Below are positions 17,807 through 25,577 of a DNA stretch of 30,775 nucleotides, in pieces (the stretch's first letter is position 1; each line of letters starts with the position of its first letter). Under the pieces are notes generated by a model. That model ran no database searches, was not told where the DNA came from, and saw nothing but the letters and a program-made list of their open reading frames with translations. The DNA comes from an uncultured Phycisphaerales bacterium (lineage in GTDB: Bacteria > Planctomycetota > Phycisphaerae > Sedimentisphaerales > Anaerobacaceae), in contig CALEZT010000261.1 of the NCBI GenBank assembly GCA_937927975.1, positions 1 to 30,775 of the forward strand. Reading direction: 5' to 3'. The translations under genes and the position numbers were made by a program.

Positions 17807-18019
17807 TCACTCTTCTGCCCCTCCGTAGAACACGCCCAATTCCTCGCAGTTGTACGCAACCAGAGAGAAATCAACTCGACGGCGGGACGAATACGTCATA
17901 ACATGGTGACCGCTCCCCTCATCGGGGTAGTCTGCCCTGTATAGTAAGTACCACCCACCATCACCTGCGATGATATAATATGCTTGCGGACTCGTGATGA
18001 CAAGAAGAAAATCCAGCAA
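17807..18019 (-). pseudogene. possible gene remnant cut by the IS element
   Basis: Seventy codons from a TTG at 18019 give a protein-like sequence (YYIIAGDGGWYLLYRADYPD, VDFSLVAYNCEELGVFYGG). The frame stays open upstream through the TACGTA pair and into the IS end at about 18057. It may therefore be the 3' end of a gene whose 5' part was removed or displaced by the insertion. An AGAGAG stretch before the TTG could serve as a weak ribosome binding site, so a genuine small gene is also possible. No family recognised. Confidence 0.35.
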
Positions 18020-18036
18020 TTCTCTCTTCTGAAATA

Positions 18037-18052
18037 TACGTATAAATACGTA
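18037..18052. promoter_or_regulatory. pair of TACGTA palindromes one helical turn apart
   Basis: TACGTA occurs at 18037-18042 and 18047-18052, exactly 10 bases apart, inside an AT-rich stretch. The right one is part of the perfect palindrome AAATACGTATTT. It abuts the end of the ISL3-like element. This could be an operator or the preferred AT-rich target of the insertion. Confidence 0.35.
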
Positions 18053-18065
18053 TTTTTGAGCCTCG

Positions 18066-18862
18066 TCAGAAGAATTTGTGGGCGGTTTCTGGCTCCGGTA
18101 GTGCCCCGAGGTTGTGATAGAGGGCCAATTCCAGCGTTGTGAAGACCTTGAAGCCGTAGGCTCTTCTGGTGGTCACTTTCGCCTTAGCGTTCAGACCCTC
18201 CACCACGCCGCTGGAAAACGCCTTCTTCGCCCGAAACCAGTTCAGGATCAACTCCCGATGCCCCCGCAGCATGCGAGCCGCCTTCTGCATCGGCTCGATC
18301 CGAGAACGCATCACCCGCGTGCACCAGCGATCCAGAAAGCGGCCCGCCCAGGGGGCACTGCAATCCTCCCAGAAGAATTGAAACTCCTCTTTCAGCAGGT
18401 AGCTGCGAACCGTCTTGAGGTTGTACTGCAACAGGTCCCTGAGCGACAGGTCCTGCTGGGCCGTCAGATTCTCCGGACGCTTCAACAGCAACCAGCGCGT
18501 CTTCTTCAGAACCGGCTCATAGTCCTGGCGAGCCAACTCCTTCGCTTCGCCCGCACGAACCTCGTCGATCGCCTTGTTCAGATGACTCATGATGTGAAAC
18601 CGATCCAGAATGTGGATCGCCTGGGAAGCCTTCCTCGCCACGACCTTCAAGTAGGGTCGCCACATGTCGCTGCACACGTACCGCAGATCCGCCGTCCGCT
18701 CCTTGCCGAACCAGCGGAAGAAGCCAAGCAGCGTCTTGGCCTTGCGGTGCTCGCCGATCCATAACAACCGTTTGCACGCCTGATCGATCTGGTAGACCAC
18801 CGTCACATACCGATGACCCCGGCCCCAGGCCATTTCATCCACCCCAATCGCGGTAATCCCCC
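18066..18862 (-). pseudogene. ISL3 transposase, C-terminal fragment
   Basis: The fragment begins at AIGVDEMAWGRGHRYVTVVY, the start of the ISL3 DDE domain with its first catalytic Asp. It runs to the native stop after AHKFF. CSDMWRPYLKV carries the second Asp region, LDRFHIMSHLNKA follows, and FSSGVVEGLNAKAKVTTRRA carries the catalytic Glu. The catalytic half is thus intact, but the zinc-finger and DNA-binding half has been severed by the IS1595-like fragment at about 18862. The junction shows CCCCCTAAGGGGG (18858-18870). Confidence 0.82.
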
Positions 18863-19350
18863 TAAGGGGGTATTTACTTGACTGGTGTGGCTACGACCTG
18901 TAGTGTAGGTGGGTATGGAAGACTACCCTGCTACGTTGCTGGAGTTCGAGGCCCGCTTTACGGCCGAGGCATCGTGCCGGGACTACCTGTTCCAGTTGAG
19001 ATGGCCCGACGGTTTTCAGTGCCCGCGCTGTGGGCATCCGAAAGCATGGCCCATCGGAGGGGTGCTGTTCCAATGTGCGGAGTGTGCCTACAAGACCTCC
19101 GTAACGGCCGGGACGATCTTTCAGGATACGCACCAGCCGCTGACCTTGTGGTTTCGGGCGATGTGGTGGGTGACTTCCCAGAAGAACGGAGCCAGCGCGT
19201 TGGGATTGCAGCGTGTCCTGGGTTTGGGCAGCTACAAGACGGCATGGTCTTGGCTTCACAAACTCCGTCGGGCCATGGTCCGACCGGGTCGCGACCGACT
19301 GTCGGGAAGGGTCGAAGTGGACGAGACCTACCTCGGCGGTCTTGAGGAGG
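18863..19350 (+). mobile_element. IS1595-family fragment with truncated transposase
   Basis: The transposase reads from an ATG at 18915 and is intact for about 145 residues. An N-terminal helical part is followed by a zinc-ribbon (FQCPRCGHPKAW, FQCAECAYKTSVTAGTIF), a helical region (LTLWFRAMWWVTSQKNGASA), and the first DDE motif VEVDETYLGGLEEG. It then breaks at about 19350 and continues as ISL3 sequence antisense. Family members are about 300 residues, so the second half and right end are missing. The left boundary is about 18863. Confidence 0.75.
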
Positions 19351-19584
19351 GTATACGAAGTACACCAGGATACCCCAGAACGGAATGAACTCGAACCGAC
19401 GAGACCCCAGACGATCATACCCGGCTCGTTTGTGGCCGCACCCCGAGCAGACCGCCCGGCTGTTGCGCCGGGGCTCCAACGTGACGTTCAACACCAATTG
19501 ACTGTTCTCTTCAACCAATTCCATCTCCGTGTACACAAATCCCTGGTGCTTCTGAACCCGATTGAGTATCCTCTTGACCTGCAT
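19351..19584 (-). pseudogene. ISL3 transposase, N-terminal fragment
   Basis: This gives 78 residues from an ATG at 19584: MQVKRILNRVQKHQGF, then CSGCGHKRAGYDRLGSRRFE and FIPFWGILVYFVY. This is the usual ISL3 N-terminal part with a CxxC zinc site. The frame is lost at the junction with the IS1595-like fragment. A good ribosome binding site, GGAAGGAG, lies upstream. About 80-90 residues between this piece and the C-terminal piece are deleted, estimated from the family layout. Confidence 0.78.
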
Positions 19585-19652
19585 CCCGGCTCCTTCCTGG
19601 CTGACGACGGTTCGGCAAAACAGTCTATCAACCAGATTCGAAGCCGGGATGC
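19581..19652 (-). promoter_or_regulatory. leader hairpin covering the ISL3 transposase start codon
   Basis: GCATCCCGGCT (19581-19591) and AGCCGGGATGC (19642-19652) are a perfect 11-bp inverted repeat. The left arm contains the complement of the transposase ATG (19582-19584). In a transcript reading through, the stem would pair the start codon and leave the ribosome site in the loop edge. This is similar in principle to the anti-readthrough structures known in IS10 and IS50. Confidence 0.55.
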
Positions 19653-19893
19653 ATCTCCAAAATCCAAAGAAGGCGATCCTCTTGTCCCTGGAACTTCGTC
19701 GGTTCGGCGTCGGCCCTCACCCCAAACGGGCCAGCGACGAACCGGCGGAGTGGAAGGGACGCCCCTGCGAACTTCCGAGGAAGGCCGAGGTCTTCATCCC
19801 CTCAATCCCACCCACAAATCAGTCAAGTGAGCCCAAAATTCAAGTCCCCTTCGCAAACCGGCGGAAGTGAACAATGCTCTTCTCACTCATCTG

Positions 19894-20904
19894 TCACAGC
19901 CAGTCGGATACAGGCAGCAGACCGATGGCCTGCCGCAACACCGGATCGACATTGGTGTAGACATCGTTTGTAAGCTGTGGGCTCGAGTGCTCCAGCAGCC
20001 GCTGAGTTACCGCCGTCGAAACACCTCGTTGAGCCAGCAGGGAAGCGAACGTCTTTCGCAGGTCATGGAACTTCAGGTCAGGCAACTTCACGATCCTCCG
20101 GATCCTCTCCCACCGCTTCGCACTGAACCGATCCGAAAAGAGCCTTTCTTGGCCATCTTGTAGGGTGACAACGTAGTTGGACAACTCCGTCATGACCGCC
20201 TCAGGCATCGGCCGTTCCGGCATAGCCTTCCCCGCCTTACGATTCCGGGTTGCGATCGTGTTCCGGTCAAAGTGAATGTCCCCGATACGAATGGCTTCGA
20301 TATCCCCACGTCTAAGTCCTGTGGTCACAGCCAGCAATACCCGCAGCCGCAGAGTCGGGTATTTCGCCGCTGCCGTGAGCAAATCGCGCACCTGCTGGAC
20401 AGAAAGGGCAACCACCGGTTTCTGTGCCACTTTGACTTTCCTGATCTCCAGGCCCAAACCCACGAAACGATTCCTGACAGCCCAGTTGAGGAAGGCCCGC
20501 AGATTTGCGATGTCCTTGTTCAGCGTGTTCTTCCCCACCTCCTCACCGCGGCTGAGAACGAACGCATCCAGATTCTGCTGGGTAATCTCCCGAGAAGAAT
20601 TGGCGCCAATCAGTCGTTCAAAATGTCGCAGCGTCAGTAGGGCCTCGTAGATCGAAGCTTCCTTCCGACCCCCGACCTGCTTGAATTGTTGATACTCTTC
20701 GACCATTTGCCGCCACCCAAAGTCAACGATGCTGGTGAAAACATCCGAATTCAGTTGCGCGTACTTCATGTGGCGGAAGTGCTCCGCCAATGATTTGCTT
20801 GGTAGTGCTTTGGCCTTCCGTTTGCCTCCTTCGTACCAGCCACACCACCATCCTTTGACGCTCTTGCGTTTGTACACCCAGGGCTTTTTCATAGTCTCCA
20901 TCAT
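19894..20904 (-). CDS. tyrosine-type site-specific recombinase
   Basis: The product is a phage-type integrase of about 336 residues. The start is uncertain: ATGs at 20904, 20901 and 20892 are all possible, and none has a strong ribosome binding site. An N-terminal SAM-like core-binding part (SIYEALLTLRHFERLIGA) is followed by the catalytic domain. The catalytic residues are seen as Arg in TTGLRRGDIEAI (about 198), HDLR (280-283), His in LEHSSP (306) and Tyr in NDVYTNVD (316). All key residues are present, so it may be active. No tRNA gene, clear att repeat or partner genes of a prophage are seen; it stands alone between the IS region and the dispersed repeat. Confidence 0.9.
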   Translation of the reverse strand: MMETMKKPWVYKRKSVKGWWCGWYEGGKRKAKALPSKSLAEHFRHMKYAQLNSDVFTSIVDFGWRQMVEEYQQFKQVGGRKEASIYEALLTLRHFERLIGANSSREITQQNLDAFVLSRGEEVGKNTLNKDIANLRAFLNWAVRNRFVGLGLEIRKVKVAQKPVVALSVQQVRDLLTAAAKYPTLRLRVLLAVTTGLRRGDIEAIRIGDIHFDRNTIATRNRKAGKAMPERPMPEAVMTELSNYVVTLQDGQERLFSDRFSAKRWERIRRIVKLPDLKFHDLRKTFASLLAQRGVSTAVTQRLLEHSSPQLTNDVYTNVDPVLRQAIGLLPVSDWL

Positions 20905-21479
20905 ATCGGCAGTTTTCGCCTCCGAGGCGATTGCCGGGGGGCTATGGCGATCCCGACAGTGACAAAATGGAGACATGCGCCAGTCAGACACAGATCATGG
21001 CGTTATAAGCCTCTATTCTGGCGAGGCTTATGAACGTAGACATTTCGGGGACATAGAACAACCCGTCCGAATACCCGCTCCGGAGCAGTAGGAATTTTGC
21101 ACCTATCACCAGTTCCGGCGGTTCCATACCAACTTTCTCTGCCCCCTGCCCCGCCTCCGCTCGCCAAACCGCGCCCAGAAACAGTATGTCATGATTCCAA
21201 AATCCTGGCAGTAGCCAGGTGTTCCGCAGGGAAAACGACGCACGGAGCGTCTGCGGAACTGGTTTCTCCCTCATCTTGTAGGCGAGCCCCTATTGCTGCA
21301 CTGCCACCGCGGGCATCACCAACCTGCTCACGCACGCCACAGCGAGGATGCAACAACTGCCATGGACCAACAATCCACAAACAAGGCCCGTTGCTCTCCA
21401 GGTTCTCCACGGATAGTATGTGTCAGTGCCGGGACGTGCGATACCCGCAGAGACATCAAAGAACCGGACGTGATGAATC
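20905..21479. other. intergenic region holding a structured repeat
   Basis: About 575 bases lie between the recombinase and the DUF gene. The centre is occupied by the dispersed repeat at 21138-21292. The flanks show no convincing reading frame, RNA gene or promoter pair. Confidence 0.45.
21138..21292 (+). repeat. dispersed structured repeat, copy A
   Basis: This 155-base stretch matches 30012-30162 along its length with scattered substitutions and small gaps. It contains two hairpins. CCTGGC (21204-21209) pairs with GCCAGG (21214-21219) around a 4-base loop. TTCCGCAG (21222-21229) pairs with CTGCGGAA (21251-21258) around a 21-base loop. The block ends in GGCGAGCCC. Both copies are in the same orientation and in non-coding DNA. 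It could be a small RNA family, a MITE-like element or an intergenic mosaic repeat. Confidence 0.7.
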
Positions 21480-22358
21480 ATGAACTGGAGCGATCGGCTC
21501 AAACTCGGCAAATCATCGGCCTTCGTCAAGACGGCTCTGCGCCGCCTGCCCCTGACGGAGGCAGCCTGCGAAGCTGATTTCTTCTTCGACACCGCATCCT
21601 CCAGCAGACACCGGGAACGTTGGCTGGGCATGGTTATCGACAGGGAGTTTGGCTACGCGCTGGCTATGGAAGATGTCCACTTCCCACCGCCTACCGTCAA
21701 CGACCTTGCAGCCCTCCTGGCTCATGCCATGCTCCGACCCTTGCATGGAGGAGATCGTCAGCGGCCAGATACCATCTACCTTCGCGACCGACCGCAGTGG
21801 CAGGAATTGCTGCCGCATCTGCGACAACTGGGGATCGAAGTCGTCTTGTCTGAGGACCTACCCGGATTCGACGAAGCCGTCCTTTACTGGATACAGCAGA
21901 CCACAGCGAAGAAAGGGCACTCCGCAGATGGGATCAAAGCAGCCCTGCGTCAGCCGTTTCCAACAAGAAGACCGAGTTGGTTCGCTGAGGCCATGGACCT
22001 CATGGCATGGACGGAGGCGATGTCCAGGGGAGCCTATTCGTCCGGTCAGGGAGCTATCTCATCCGATGGCCCGATGACACTCGTGCCGATCACCCTGGCG
22101 GCCGATGACTTGGAGATGATCTTGACCAAGACCACGATCGCCAAAGCCAAAACACTGCGTCCACGGCTGCAAGCGATGGCAGATGAAGGCACAGCCATCG
22201 AGTTGGGCATTGCCGATTGGAGCAGAGTTCTATGGGCCTTATGCGGAATGAGCGGCAGAGGAATTCCGACCTGCAAGCACGCCGTACAACTTGCCCGAAG
22301 AATTGCCAACCAATTGGCCGTGGCGTTGGGAATGGATGCGCCCGCGGCGCGGACATAG
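21480..22358 (+). CDS. uncharacterised 292-residue protein
   Basis: The product is soluble, with no signal peptide or membrane span. Its N-terminal half (DREFGYALAMEDVHFPPP, LAALLAHAML, LRQLGIEVVLSEDLPGFDEAV) resembles the DUF6930/DUF7309-type proteins of unknown function, a tentative match from memory. The C-terminal half is helical (TIAKAKTLRPRLQAMADEG). The start at 21480 has no strong ribosome binding site. It is alone between the repeat and a small-protein gene, reading away from the recombinase; the pair may have arrived together, but nothing shows this directly. Confidence 0.7.
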   Translation: MNWSDRLKLGKSSAFVKTALRRLPLTEAACEADFFFDTASSSRHRERWLGMVIDREFGYALAMEDVHFPPPTVNDLAALLAHAMLRPLHGGDRQRPDTIYLRDRPQWQELLPHLRQLGIEVVLSEDLPGFDEAVLYWIQQTTAKKGHSADGIKAALRQPFPTRRPSWFAEAMDLMAWTEAMSRGAYSSGQGAISSDGPMTLVPITLAADDLEMILTKTTIAKAKTLRPRLQAMADEGTAIELGIADWSRVLWALCGMSGRGIPTCKHAVQLARRIANQLAVALGMDAPAART

Positions 22359-22645
22359 GGAGAGTCAATCTGGAGGTCGAAGATGACCCTCCTCGATACC
22401 TACATCGTCGCGGACTGAAGCGCGAGTTCCCCGCCATGCGTGGGCGTTAATTCCGTCACGATCGGCTGCCGAGAATCCGCCCACACCGAACCAGAGTTGT
22501 CGAATCCCGGTACCCGTCACTCTCTGAGGCATCGGAGGATGTGTGCTATGAGGAGCGGCTGCGGGATTCGTCGTTTCAGCCTCAGCCACTGGCCGCGTCG
22601 CTCGTCCGGGGCGACCTCCTCCTCGCACAATCGCAGTGTCACCGG

Positions 22646-22673
22646 TTGACTCCTGCCAGCCACACTCTACAAT
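22646..22673 (+). promoter_or_regulatory. strong sigma-70-like promoter before the small-protein gene
   Basis: TTGACT (22646-22651), a 16-base spacer and TACAAT (22668-22673) match the consensus at 5/6 in both boxes. It lies 75 bases before the ATG at 22749. Confidence 0.55.
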
Positions 22674-22748
22674 GGGGCATCGTGACGCCAAAGCCCTGTG
22701 CAGCGGTGTTATCACGCTGACCCCAGGTCATTCTGAAAGGGTGCAAGG

Positions 22749-22847
22749 ATGTGTAATGCATGTGGATGCAGATCTGACAAGAAAGCCAAGCCCACCGCCA
22801 AGCCCAAATCGTCCACCAAGAGCAAGGCCAAACCGAAGAAGAAGTGA
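22749..22847 (+). CDS. 32-residue Cys-rich/Lys-rich small protein
   Basis: The frame encodes MCNACGCRSDKKAKP and continues as a Lys/Ala/Pro/Ser/Thr tail ending KPKKK, then TGA. AAAGGG sits seven bases before the ATG, and a good promoter lies upstream. The N-terminal CxxCxC could bind a metal or cluster; the basic tail could bind nucleic acid or membrane. The regulator gene at 23094 follows on the same strand after 246 bases. I do not recognise the family. Chance is possible for so short a frame, but promoter, ribosome site and residue bias agree. Confidence 0.6.
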   Translation: MCNACGCRSDKKAKPTAKPKSSTKSKAKPKKK

Positions 22848-23093
22848 TACACTTGGACCATGGAGGCGACCCGCACAAGGCGCCAGGGCATAACCACACG
22901 AACGAAGACTTCCTGGCGCGAATCGCAGGGACCGCCCCCCGGTATTGAGCAGGGAGTTTGGGTCCAACTTCCACCTCTTGCGGCAGTCTAAGTGCGACGT
23001 GAGCCGTGAGGATGAAGGTTTTGTATTGGTGTGCCGCTCGCGGCGTGCACGTCTGAGTCATTGACAAGCTCGTGCACAGGGAAGGAAGACGAA

Positions 23094-23495
23094 ATGAAAG
23101 TCAGCAGATCCACCGCATACGCACTGTTGGCCATCGGTTATATCGCCAAGAACCAAGGCGATGGTACGGTGCCCTCGGAGCATATCTCGACGCAGTATAA
23201 CATCCCACTGGAATACCTGCTGAAGATCCTACAGCAATTGGTCCGGGCTAAGGTGCTCCGCAGCAAGCGAGGCCCACAGGGTGGTTTCTGGCTGGTCAAA
23301 CCCACCGACAAGATCACTATGCTTGAGATCATCGAGGCCGTCGCCGGTCCGCTTACCGGGGAGTTGAATCTGGCGAAACAGACCAAGAACAACAAGTACG
23401 GCGCGCAAGTCCAGCAGACCTACAACAAGGCCATCTCCAGAACCAGAGACGTCCTCCTGAAGACCAGACTGTCCACTCTGCTCGGCGGAGAGTAA
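23094..23495 (+). CDS. Rrf2-family transcription regulator without cluster cysteines
   Basis: The 134-residue product starts at MKVSRSTAYALLAIGYIA behind GGAAGGA. The winged-helix signature of the Rrf2 family is clear: IPLEYLLKILQQLVRAKVLRS (recognition helix region), SKRGPQGGFWLVKP (wing), ITMLEIIEAVAGPL. Fe-S sensing members carry three Cys after this point. Here the stretch (ELNLAKQTKNNKYGAQVQQ) has none, so it probably senses something else or acts as an apo-repressor. The C-terminal helix is typical of the dimer interface. Its target may be its own promoter or the small gene upstream. Confidence 0.9.
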   Translation: MKVSRSTAYALLAIGYIAKNQGDGTVPSEHISTQYNIPLEYLLKILQQLVRAKVLRSKRGPQGGFWLVKPTDKITMLEIIEAVAGPLTGELNLAKQTKNNKYGAQVQQTYNKAISRTRDVLLKTRLSTLLGGE

Positions 23496-23792
23496 CATCG
23501 CCATACCGACAGACGTGAGGCAGAAGCCCCCTTCAGGAGCAATGGGAGATCCCCTCAAGCGTTCGTCATTCCGGACAGTCATTCCTCCGCCGGTCAGTAG
23601 CGTCCATGCGTTTCTGCCTGCCCTGCCCCCCTGCTCGATATTCAGGCTCTCCTCGTCGGCTGTAGGCGTGGAGACGGCGCGCCTGTAATAGAAGCCCCAA
23701 GCAGAACGGGCCGGCGGTTCCGTTGCCCGCCGGCCCGGTTTCAAGTGTTTGTGTTGCCGGTTTGCAGAAGGGCCAACACGGATTCAAGTTTG

Positions 23793-23862
23793 AAGTGTCA
23801 AGTTTGAAGCAAGAGGCGACGGACATTGGATCTTCGTCCTCCTCACTTGACACTTGACACTT
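23793..23862. repeat. AAGTGTCAAG / CTTGACACTT inverted and tandem repeats
   Basis: AAGTGTCAAG (23793-23802) is the reverse complement of CTTGACACTT, which occurs twice in overlap at 23846-23855 and 23853-23862. The block lies between the convergent regulator and kinase/LamG genes, so it could form a two-way terminator. The rest of 23496-23891 shows no gene. Confidence 0.5.
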
Positions 23863-23891
23863 CACACTTCCAACTTCTCCTTCCCAACGCC

Positions 23892-25577
23892 CTACGGCCT
23901 CACGACCCGGCTGTAGATCCGCACGTCGTCAATCAGGCCGGACCAGCCGGTGCCCGTCTTGCTGCCGGCGCCGATGATGAACTTCCCGTCTGCGACAGAA
24001 AGGTCCGGCTGCGGGTCCCTGGCCACCTCCTTGCTGTCCACGTACAGAATCCGGTCCGCGCCGTCGAAGACCAACGCGATGCGATGCCACTTGCCGTCGG
24101 TGATGACCGCCTCCGAGGTGCCGATGGAGAGCGGTTGGCTCTTGCTCGTCAGCTTCGTCATCAAGGTGCCGTCGATCGGATTGGCCATCAGCCACTCTGT
24201 CGCACCATTGTGGCTCAGGAGAATCTGGCCTGGCGCGCCGCCCTTGACCCAGGCGGCCACGCTGAATGGCCCCGTCCCCAAGTTCGGGATCGTGCCCGTG
24301 ACCACGCAGCCGGTCACCCCATCGCATTTGAGCGCACCTCCGACCATCCCACCATCGGGCTGCCAAGTAGCCCCGCCGGTTACCGAGCCGTTACAGTCCC
24401 CGGCCCCGTCCGCGGCAACCGCGCCTTCGGTCTCATCGAACGCCCAGTGGGCCACGAGAGTCGGGTCTTCGAACCCCTTACCCATGTACTCGGCCAGAAC
24501 CGTCAGGTCCTTGGCATCCACCACGCCATCGCCCCAAGCATACGGCCCGATGTCGCACAGTGGATCAATCCCGCCCAACTGCACCACCATGACAAGAAGG
24601 TCCTTCCCATCGACCTTGCCGTCGCCGGTGAAGTCAACGATGGGGAGGATCGGCGCCTGCCAGGAGCCCCACGTGCTGAGGTCCAGAGTTGGAGCTGTGC
24701 GGTAGTAGAACGTGCGGCCATCCGGTGAGATACATGGGCACCAATCATAGGCGGGTCCATTGACCTTCGGTCCAAGATTCACTGGCGTCTGCCACGGCGC
24801 AGAGCGGCTTGCACGCCGCGTCATCCACATGTCCTGACTGCCATACCCACCAGGGCGAGGTGGCATGGAAGGGGCGTCCGTGAAGAAGAGCACCAGCCCA
24901 TCTGCTGAGACTGAGATTCCCTGTTCATTGTATGCACTGTTGACTGTCGGGCCGAGATTCACCGGGTCACCCCAGGGATCGTTCGTGGTCGCGCGTCGCA
25001 CAACATAGATGTCGGACACCCCATATCCACCAGACCGCCACGATACGAAGTATAGCTCGAGGCCATCCGCCGATATGCAGGGATTCTCATCGCTATGGGA
25101 ACTGTTGATCCTCGGCCCCAGATTCACCGGCGGACCCCAGGGGGCGTCCTTGGTTGGACGTGTTGTCATATATACGTCGCACTTCCCATACCCGTCGGGT
25201 CTGATGGAGTCGAAGTAAAGCGTGAGGCCGTCGGGCGAAATGGACGCCCATGGGAACGAAGGGTCACTCGGACTATTGATATTAGGCCCGAGAGTCACCG
25301 GGGGTTCCCAATCGTCGTGAACCGAGGCACGTTTCAGCACGCGCAGGTCCCCGCCACTTTGCCCTCCAGAGCGATATGAAAGGATGTACATCTCCAAACC
25401 GTCATAGGAGATGCACTCGACACAGTCGTACACAACGTCAAGGACGGGGATGACCGACTTGACGTTCACCCGCTCGCCGAACGCGAAGTCTGCGTACGCG
25501 GGCGGCGTGTCAAGACCTGAGAGAACGCCAAGCCCAAGTAGTGACGCCACGAACATCGGAATCTCGAACAGTCTCAT
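23892..25577 (-). CDS. possible independently translated secreted PD40-dockerin-LamG protein
   Basis: An internal ATG at 25577 in the kinase frame has AAGGGAAGG seven bases upstream. It opens a textbook Sec signal peptide (MRLFEIPMFVASLLGLGVLS, cleavage after PAYA). The 561-residue product has about five PD40-type repeats (LSYRSGGQSGGDL, SRSGGYG-like units; about 43-285) and a dockerin type I with two Ca-binding loops (DFTGDGKVDGKD at 315; DIGPYAWGDGVVDAKD at 342). A LamG/concanavalin-like domain covers about 373-558 (VAAWVKGG, DGKWHRIALVFDG, IDDVRIYSR). It could be a separate surface protein; the near-palindrome at 25634-25652 in the linker is compatible with an old promoter or operator region. 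Confidence 0.5.
   Translation of the reverse strand: MRLFEIPMFVASLLGLGVLSGLDTPPAYADFAFGERVNVKSVIPVLDVVYDCVECISYDGLEMYILSYRSGGQSGGDLRVLKRASVHDDWEPPVTLGPNINSPSDPSFPWASISPDGLTLYFDSIRPDGYGKCDVYMTTRPTKDAPWGPPVNLGPRINSSHSDENPCISADGLELYFVSWRSGGYGVSDIYVVRRATTNDPWGDPVNLGPTVNSAYNEQGISVSADGLVLFFTDAPSMPPRPGGYGSQDMWMTRRASRSAPWQTPVNLGPKVNGPAYDWCPCISPDGRTFYYRTAPTLDLSTWGSWQAPILPIVDFTGDGKVDGKDLLVMVVQLGGIDPLCDIGPYAWGDGVVDAKDLTVLAEYMGKGFEDPTLVAHWAFDETEGAVAADGAGDCNGSVTGGATWQPDGGMVGGALKCDGVTGCVVTGTIPNLGTGPFSVAAWVKGGAPGQILLSHNGATEWLMANPIDGTLMTKLTSKSQPLSIGTSEAVITDGKWHRIALVFDGADRILYVDSKEVARDPQPDLSVADGKFIIGAGSKTGTGWSGLIDDVRIYSRVVRP

Larger units (their letters stand above)
18057..19834 (-). mobile_element. decayed ISL3-family element interrupted by an IS1595-family fragment
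   Basis: The ends carry imperfect inverted repeats. On the left, GAGCC...AATTTGTGGGCGG runs inward from about 18058; on the right, the reverse complement of the 19811-19834 stretch reads GGGCTC...GATTTGTGGG. As is common in ISL3 elements, the transposase stop lies within the end repeat. The transposase is split into an N-terminal piece (19351-19584) and a C-terminal piece (18066-18862), with about 490 bases of foreign IS between them and the middle of the ISL3 gene missing. No clear 8-bp target duplication was found next to the repeats. It cannot transpose by itself. Confidence 0.7.

Noticed and set aside
18891..19418. 175-codon minus-strand frame through the IS1595-like region
   Set aside because: It is an antisense read of the IS1595 transposase joined to part of the ISL3 N-terminal DNA out of frame; no protein family fits.
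19835..21137. Attachment sites of an integrated element around the recombinase
   Set aside because: No direct repeat of convincing length or tRNA 3' end was found on either side, and no other phage or plasmid genes are present.
21138..21292. CRISPR-like repeat
   Set aside because: Only two copies exist, far apart and long, with no spacer array and no cas genes.
23826..24728. 300-codon plus-strand frame
   Set aside because: It is antisense to the dockerin/LamG region, whose domains are unmistakable on the minus strand.
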